A stretch of DNA of 64,000 nt, taken from the NCBI RefSeq assembly GCF_965137005.1, contig NZ_CBCRXM010000001.1, positions 62,001 to 126,000 on the forward strand, in the 5' to 3' direction. Below, piece by piece: positions 58,678 through 64,000 of the stretch (positions are counted from its first letter, which is position 1; the number at the start of each line of letters is the position of its first letter). The notes below the pieces were generated by a model. It made no database searches. It was given only the letters and a program-made list of their open reading frames with translations, and was not told where the DNA came from. The stretch is from Sphingomonas_O antarctica. Lineage in GTDB: Bacteria > Pseudomonadota > Alphaproteobacteria > Sphingomonadales > Sphingomonadaceae. Made by a program: the position numbers and the translations under genes.

Positions 58678-61600
58678 TCAATGAAAATCGCGCGAGTTCG
58701 GCAGGATCCGGACGTCGCGCGGATGACTGCCACGCGGCAGGTTGTAGCGCGACGGCTGGGGATGTTCGAACTCGTCGGCGCGTGACAGGACCAGTTTTGG
58801 TTTGTGGTCCTCGGATAGTTGTTTGAGATCGCCCGTCCGGTCGCACACGCGGTCTACCATCAGATGCATGACGCCTTCGGGACTGCGCTGAACTTCCCCT
58901 TCCGCGAGCAACACGCGCGCCGCCATAACCTCAAGCCGGAAGCGTTCGAACGTCCGCGCCCATAAAACCAGATTGCAAACGCCGGTTTCGTCCTCCAGCG
59001 TGACGAAAATCGCATTGCCCTTGCCCGGCCGCTGGCGGACGAGAACGACGCCCGCGACTTTTGCACGACTGCCGTTGCGGCGATCGGCATATTCGGCGCA
59101 ACTGATCACACCTTCATCAGCGAACATCCCGCGCAGGAAGGTCATCGGGTGATCTTTGAGCGACAAGCGCGTGACCTGATAATCGGCCACGACCTCCTCA
59201 CTCAACGGCATTGCGGGAAGTTGTGCATCCGGCTCATCGGCGAGTTCGGGCGCGTTGTCATAGGCGAACAAGGGCAACGATTTGGGCGGCGTCCGCCGCA
59301 CCTCCCACAATCCCTCGCGCCGCACATGCCCGAGCGACTGTAGCGCGTCGGCATCGGCGAGCAGGTTTAACGCACGTGTCGGCAAGTTCGAGCGGCGAGC
59401 CAAATCTTCGATCGAATTGAAGCGCGAAAGCTCGGCAATCGCATCGCCCCAGTCCTTTTTAAACCCATCGATCTGACGAAATCCGAGCCGAACTGCAGGC
59501 ACGCCCGAATCCATCTCGATGCGATTGTCCCACCCACTCGCATTCACACAGATTTCGCGCACATCGACACCATGTTCGCGCGCATCGCGAACGAGCTGCG
59601 CGGGCGCGTAAAAGCCCATCGGTTGCGAATTGAGCAATGCCGCACAAAACACCGCCGGCTGGTAATATTTGATCCACGACGAGACATAGACCAGCCGCGC
59701 AAAACTCAGCGCATGGCTCTCAGGGAAGCCATAACTGCCGAACCCCTTGATCTGTTCGAAACAACGGCGGGCGAAGTCCTCCTCATAACCCCGCTTGACC
59801 ATGCCCCCGATCATCTTTTCCTCGAAGCGAGGCATGCCGCCAACGTGCCGAAACGTGGCCATGGCGCGGCGGAGTTCATTGGCCTCGTTGGGAGTAAAAT
59901 CAGCGGCAATGATGGCCAGCTTCATCGCCTGTTCTTGAAACAGCGGCACACCCAGGGTTTTGCCCAGAATGCCGTGAAGTTCGTCTGGTTCGCCAAAATC
60001 GCGATGCGGTTCTGGAAAACTCCAATCTTCCTTGCGCTGTCGCCTGCGAAGGTAGGGATGGACCATATTGCCTTGGATCGGCCCGGGACGCACGATCGCA
60101 ACTTGAATGGCGAGATCGTAAAACGCGACAGGCTCAAGGCGCGGTAGCATGTTCATTTGCGCGCGGCTTTCGACTTGAAAGACGCCGATGCTGTCGCCCT
60201 TGCAGAGCATGCGATAAACTGCCGGGTCGTTGGCCTTCAGATCAAGTTCAAGCGTGTTTTCGCCAAGACCGTTGTCTCGCATCAGATCAAAGGCTTTGCG
60301 GATGCAGGTCAACATACCGAGCGCAAGGATATCGACTTTCATCAAGCCGAGGGCATCAATGTCGTCCTTGTCCCATTCGACATAGGTGCGATCGTCCATC
60401 GCCGCCCAATGCAGCGGGACGGTTTCGTCGAGCCGGTCCTCGGTCAGGACAAACCCGCCGACATGCTGAGACAAATGGCGCGGCGCGTTGAGCAATTGAT
60501 CAACCAGATATTTTAGTCGTCCGATTTCAGGATTGGCGAGGCTTAAGCCGCTTTGCTCGACGCGCTGGTCTTCCAGCTTGTCAGAAAAGCTGCCCCACAC
60601 GGTCGATGTCATTTTCTGTGTAACATCCTCGGTTAACCCAAGGGCTTTCCCGACCTCGCGTACCGCCGAGCGCGGACGATAATGGATGACGGTGGCGACA
60701 ATACCGGCACGGTGACGCCCATATCGCTCGTAAACATATTGCATCACCTCCTCACGCCGTTCGTGCTCGAAATCGACATCGATGTCGGGCGGTTCTTCGC
60801 GTTCTGTCGAGACGAAGCGCGAGAACAGCAGGCCGTGCTCGGCCGGGTCGATCGCGGTGATGCCGAGCAGGAAACAGATGATCGAATTGGCTGCCGAACC
60901 ACGCCCTTGGCACAGGATTGGGGGTATCTGAGCCCGCGCAAATTTGACGATGTCGTGGACGGTCAGGAAATAATAAGCATATTTCCGATCGCGGACGAGC
61001 GCGAATTCCTCGCCGAGCATTGTCCGCGCCTTATCTGGAATGCCGTCCGGCCAACGCTTTGCAGCCGCCTCCATGGTGATGTGTTCGAGCCAGTCCATCG
61101 GTTCCCAGCCTTGCGGCACCGGCTCGTGCGGATACTCGTAGCGCAGTTGGTCGAGGGTGAATTCGATGCGGTCGAGGATGTCCTGTTGCGCGGTGATGGC
61201 TTCGGGAATTTTGGCGAATAGTCGGTTGAGTTCGGAGGGGCTCTGCAAATGCCGCTCGCCATTGGCTTCGAGCAGGCGTCCAGCCTTGGTGACAGTCGTG
61301 CCTTCGCGGATGCAACTGACGACATCGTGCAAAGGCTGGTCTTCGAGTGTTGCGTAGAGCGGGTCACCGATGGCCACGAGCGGGACGCCGGTCTGGCGCG
61401 ACAGACTTTGCAGCATCTGCAGGTTGCGTCTGTGACGGCCGTCGAAGCGCGGTGTCGCACCTAGCCAGATATTGCCGGACGACGCGCGGGAAAGTTGGCG
61501 CAGCAGGAAATTATATCCCTGCTGACCCATCGGTTCGGCCGCCGGTTTGGGCGAAAACATATCTGCGGTGCCGAATTGTTCGGGCTGGAATTTATCCGTG

Positions 61601-62127
61601 TAGCGCTTGGGTTTGAGCGGCGTAGACCGACGAATGACCGATGACTCAAACGGCTGCGCCACGACGATCAGACACAAGTCTTCGAGATGGGCGAGCAGAT
61701 CGGGCAAGCGTAGATTGCAGCCCTTTTCCGTGCGGAGGTTGCCGACCGTGAGGAGCCGGGTCAGTCGGCCCCAGCCTTTGCGGGTTTGCGGGTAGGCGAT
61801 GACGTCTGGCGTTCCGTCGTTGAAAACGAGGCGGGCACCAACGATTAGTCGAAGATCAATTTTGCTGACTGACATTTCTTCATCAGGCGTCAGTAGTTCC
61901 GGCAGGCCCTGAGCCTTTTTGTATTCCAAGAGATATTCGCGCGCTCTGTCTGGCGCGTCGCGTACCGCGATATACGCTCGGACCACGCCCGCCACCGTGT
62001 TACGATCGGCAATGCCGATGGCTTTGATGCCGAGGCGGTGCGCCTCGTAGACCATGTCCGAGGGGTGGCTGGCGCCGTGGAGAAACGAGAAATTGGTCGC
62101 CGCAGCCAGTTCGGCCCATTCGGTCAC
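58678..62127 (-). CDS. dnaE2: Error-prone DNA polymerase DnaE2
   Basis: An 1149-residue C-family polymerase. The PHP domain begins NFSFLHGASHP, and the palm carries PDIDVDFEHERREEVMQYVY and GRGSAANSIICFLLG. It is shorter than the replicative DnaE1 and lacks its C-terminal beta-binding tail, as usual in DnaE2. It extends mismatched or damaged primers in SOS mutagenesis with ImuB and ImuA, whose genes lie directly upstream; the GTG start overlaps the imuB stop by 4 bp. The end is back-to-back with the helicase. Confidence 0.94.
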   Translation of the reverse strand: MTEWAELAAATNFSFLHGASHPSDMVYEAHRLGIKAIGIADRNTVAGVVRAYIAVRDAPDRAREYLLEYKKAQGLPELLTPDEEMSVSKIDLRLIVGARLVFNDGTPDVIAYPQTRKGWGRLTRLLTVGNLRTEKGCNLRLPDLLAHLEDLCLIVVAQPFESSVIRRSTPLKPKRYTDKFQPEQFGTADMFSPKPAAEPMGQQGYNFLLRQLSRASSGNIWLGATPRFDGRHRRNLQMLQSLSRQTGVPLVAIGDPLYATLEDQPLHDVVSCIREGTTVTKAGRLLEANGERHLQSPSELNRLFAKIPEAITAQQDILDRIEFTLDQLRYEYPHEPVPQGWEPMDWLEHITMEAAAKRWPDGIPDKARTMLGEEFALVRDRKYAYYFLTVHDIVKFARAQIPPILCQGRGSAANSIICFLLGITAIDPAEHGLLFSRFVSTEREEPPDIDVDFEHERREEVMQYVYERYGRHRAGIVATVIHYRPRSAVREVGKALGLTEDVTQKMTSTVWGSFSDKLEDQRVEQSGLSLANPEIGRLKYLVDQLLNAPRHLSQHVGGFVLTEDRLDETVPLHWAAMDDRTYVEWDKDDIDALGLMKVDILALGMLTCIRKAFDLMRDNGLGENTLELDLKANDPAVYRMLCKGDSIGVFQVESRAQMNMLPRLEPVAFYDLAIQVAIVRPGPIQGNMVHPYLRRRQRKEDWSFPEPHRDFGEPDELHGILGKTLGVPLFQEQAMKLAIIAADFTPNEANELRRAMATFRHVGGMPRFEEKMIGGMVKRGYEEDFARRCFEQIKGFGSYGFPESHALSFARLVYVSSWIKYYQPAVFCAALLNSQPMGFYAPAQLVRDAREHGVDVREICVNASGWDNRIEMDSGVPAVRLGFRQIDGFKKDWGDAIAELSRFNSIEDLARRSNLPTRALNLLADADALQSLGHVRREGLWEVRRTPPKSLPLFAYDNAPELADEPDAQLPAMPLSEEVVADYQVTRLSLKDHPMTFLRGMFADEGVISCAEYADRRNGSRAKVAGVVLVRQRPGKGNAIFVTLEDETGVCNLVLWARTFERFRLEVMAARVLLAEGEVQRSPEGVMHLMVDRVCDRTGDLKQLSEDHKPKLVLSRADEFEHPQPSRYNLPRGSHPRDVRILPNSRDFH

Positions 62128-63629
62128 GCCAGCAACCCGTGAATATACCAGCTCGGACTGGCCTTCTCGCTGTAAAGACCATGCCGGAACAGCCAGAACC
62201 GGCGACCGCGCACGTCTTCGACGCGGTAGTAATCGCGGGTCAGGCCGCCTTTGCCGGGGAGTTCACCGCCTTTGCGCATCCACCATTCGGCGGCGATGCG
62301 TTCGGGGCCTTCGCTGCGGACGATGCGGTATGGTTTGCGACGCCAGTTGAACTGAGCGGGCGGACCATCCGGAATTTCGGCGGCGGTGACTTTGACCTGC
62401 TCTGGCGGGTCGAACAGGTGGAGGGGGCGCAGCGGCGGTTCGCCGAGTTCTGCCGCCGGAAAATTGGCGGGCTGACGTTCTTCGACAGCGGGCAAGGCAA
62501 GCTGCGCCTGTTCGGGGATGTGGGTGTTCGCCGGGCCGAGCCGGCTGACGCGTTTGGGGGTCAGGCGGGTGCTCAACCGATCGACCAATGCATCGGCCGG
62601 TTCACACGATTCACATGTGCCAATCAAATCGGGTGAAGCGCTGGCCAAGGGCTCTGCGGCTTCGACGTCGAGGCGGATGACGTCATAGCCGAAACCGGGG
62701 TCGAGCGGGTCGCTGAGTGCGTCGATGCGTTCGTCGAACAATTTCGCGATGGCTTTTGGATCGCGCACCGGGCGGCCGGTTTCGACGGCGAGCGAGCGGA
62801 CGTCATTGTCGCTCCGGAAAAGCGTTGCGCGCAACGACCGCGCGCCTTCGCCACGGCGTGCGAGTTCGTCGCAAGTTTCGATTATAAGATCACGTAATGA
62901 CGTCAAAATATCCTCGATCCTCGCGACCGGTTCGGCGAAGCGGCGGGTAGCGAAAATCGTGGGCGGAACGCGGCGCGGGGTGATGCGCGAATCCTGTTCG
63001 CCGGTCAGGCGTAGCAGGCGGTCGATGAGGCCCGCGCCGAACCGTGCCGCGAGAGCTCCGCGCGGTCGGGCGGCGACCGCGCCGACGGTCTTCAGTCCGG
63101 CCCGTTGCAACGCCAGTTGATCGCTGGCCGGAATACCCAAGGCTGAAACCGGCAGTGCGGCAACTGACGCGATGCCGTAACGCGCGCGCGCCATCGCCAT
63201 TTCGGGTGTCGAGCCCAAACCGTCGCGCGCCGTCAGTCCCAGTTTGGCAATCCGTGTCAGAACATCGGCCGCGATCTGTTCGGATGGTCCACAGCCGGTG
63301 AGGTCGAGCGTCAGCCCATCGCGCACGTTGATCGCGACCATCGGCGTATAGCGATCGCACGCGTCGGCCAGCCAGGCGAGCAGCGCGATATCCTCCTCTG
63401 GATCATCATCCTGCACCACCAGTTGCGGCAATAACGCACGCGCATCCGCCAATGTTGTGCCGGTGTTGAGTCCGAGCCGGGCGGCTTCCTCCCCCACCTG
63501 CGCAATGCGCATCGCGTTGGCGTGGCGTTCGACCAGGGCGAACGGCTTGTCAGCCGGCGCGGCGCCATCCCGGATCAGGCGCTCGGTCGACAGGTAAGGC
63601 AGCCACAGCGCCAGAAAGATACGGGTCAC
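62124..63629 (-). CDS. imuB: ImuB, catalytically inactive Y-family polymerase of the mutasome
   Basis: About 501 residues. A Y-family fold (TRIFLALWLPYLSTERL to ~350) lacks the paired acidic residues needed for catalysis, as known for ImuB, which bridges DnaE2 and the beta clamp. An insertion-like segment TCESCEP is encoded by the CACATGTG repeat at 62599. I choose the GTG at MTRIFLALW; a GTG six codons earlier is possible. Either way it overlaps imuA by 80 bp or more. Confidence 0.86.
   Translation of the reverse strand: MTRIFLALWLPYLSTERLIRDGAAPADKPFALVERHANAMRIAQVGEEAARLGLNTGTTLADARALLPQLVVQDDDPEEDIALLAWLADACDRYTPMVAINVRDGLTLDLTGCGPSEQIAADVLTRIAKLGLTARDGLGSTPEMAMARARYGIASVAALPVSALGIPASDQLALQRAGLKTVGAVAARPRGALAARFGAGLIDRLLRLTGEQDSRITPRRVPPTIFATRRFAEPVARIEDILTSLRDLIIETCDELARRGEGARSLRATLFRSDNDVRSLAVETGRPVRDPKAIAKLFDERIDALSDPLDPGFGYDVIRLDVEAAEPLASASPDLIGTCESCEPADALVDRLSTRLTPKRVSRLGPANTHIPEQAQLALPAVEERQPANFPAAELGEPPLRPLHLFDPPEQVKVTAAEIPDGPPAQFNWRRKPYRIVRSEGPERIAAEWWMRKGGELPGKGGLTRDYYRVEDVRGRRFWLFRHGLYSEKASPSWYIHGLLA
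62599..62623. repeat. CACATGTG repeat inside imuB
   Basis: GGTTCACACGATTCACATGTGCCAA matches the two copies upstream of aguA (31339 and 31384); the core TTCACACGATTCACATGTG is identical to the second of them. On the minus strand it is read in frame as part of ImuB (GTCESCEP), between the polymerase-like core and the C-terminal region. Confidence 0.7.
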
Positions 63630-64000
63630 GGAATTGGCGGTCGTCACGGTTCCACTCCAGCTGCGTGGCGAAACCGGGTCGTCCGGCGCGGTCGCGCAGC
63701 AATTCGATTTGAAAACAGGCATGCCCCGGCGCATCGGCTGGGAAGGGAGCGGAAGGGGCGCTGCCGATCCGCCAGCGGGTCCAGGCGGCGCTGGGTTCGG
63801 GCACGGCATTGGCGCGGACGAGCAGCGCCTTAACCCCCGAGCGTTCGGCGGCGAGGGTCAGTCGGCGGGTCGCGGTGAGGTCGAGCGCCGGGCTCCGGCC
63901 CCAAAGTTCGATCAGCACCAGTCCGAGACTGCCGCAGCGCAGGCCGTCGACCGATGCCTTGAGCATGGATTTCGCGTCGGGCGTAGTGACGAGGATCAGT
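63550..64000 (-). CDS. imuA: ImuA, RecA-like mutasome accessory protein (5' end outside window)
   Basis: The frame is open to the right edge; the last ~149 codons are seen. Sequence such as GLRCGSLGLVLIELWGRSPALDLTATRRLTLAAERSGVKALLVRANAVPEPSAAWTRWRIG matches the C-terminal half of ImuA/SulA-like proteins. ImuA interacts with ImuB and RecA in SOS mutagenesis. The promoter and any LexA box lie outside. It overlaps imuB by 80 bp. Confidence 0.85.
   Translation of the reverse strand, partial: LILVTTPDAKSMLKASVDGLRCGSLGLVLIELWGRSPALDLTATRRLTLAAERSGVKALLVRANAVPEPSAAWTRWRIGSAPSAPFPADAPGHACFQIELLRDRAGRPGFATQLEWNRDDRQFRDPYLSGAVAALPVDRAPDPGWRRAG

Overview
The window looks like chromosomal DNA of a GC-rich alphaproteobacterium, most likely a Sphingomonas-type sphingomonad. 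The grounds are the gene content (SapC, CpdR, an RNase E with a long Arg-rich tail, an ImuA-ImuB-DnaE2 mutasome, a ParC with Gln at the quinolone Ser position, a prfB without a frameshift site) and the dispersed CCTTCGAGACG and CAAGTCCGGGGTGAC repeats common in this group. It holds about 66 genes, mostly housekeeping. I see no rRNA, CRISPR array, prophage or insertion sequence. Two tRNAs are present: Lys(TTT) and Val(GAC).

Left part (1-24.5 kb). A cut-off TbpB-like lipoprotein is followed by a lipid kinase-purC pair and, upstream of it, a 16-codon ORF ending in a strong hairpin. Two c-di-GMP genes flank parC: CHASE2-EAL, and a GGDEF-EAL gene with a perfect CtrA-type box in front. Then come a DsbA-M48 protease pair, a three-gene operon (di-iron ferritin-like protein, GtrA, GT4 glycosyltransferase), rne, a cell-wall amidase, PBP1A, prfB, a lipidated methyltransferase, and a secreted protein-XpaC-like-TelA operon.

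Middle (24.5-46.5 kb). A cyanide-insensitive bd oxidase operon (cydA, cydB and a 35-residue DUF2474 subunit), tRNA-Lys, folK, a type 5 uracil-DNA glycosylase, and an agmatine-to-putrescine operon (aguA, DUF3147, aguB, DUF5063). Next are an M28 peptidase whose coding sequence contains a cloverleaf-like palindromic insert, a TauD-type dioxygenase divergent from a sulfotransferase, rpsD, a chorismate mutase, a GIY-YIG/TrmJ fusion joined through a repeat element, nrdR, glyA, rpiB, a two-component pair, murI, plsY and dprA.

Right part (46.5-64 kb). topA with a 27-bp inverted repeat at its stop codon, xth, an alpha/beta hydrolase, zwf, tRNA-Val, cpdR, an N-formylglutamate amidohydrolase, cytochrome b561, sapC, a GlcD-type FAD dehydrogenase, an RhlE-like helicase, and dnaE2-imuB-imuA running off the right edge.

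The most unusual material is not a defence or metabolic island. It is a set of small repeats that have entered coding sequence: a 64-bp three-helix palindrome inside the M28 gene, a 128-bp inverted repeat that fuses two genes, a half copy of it that supplies a ribosome-binding site, and a CACATGTG-containing repeat found upstream of aguA and in frame inside imuB.
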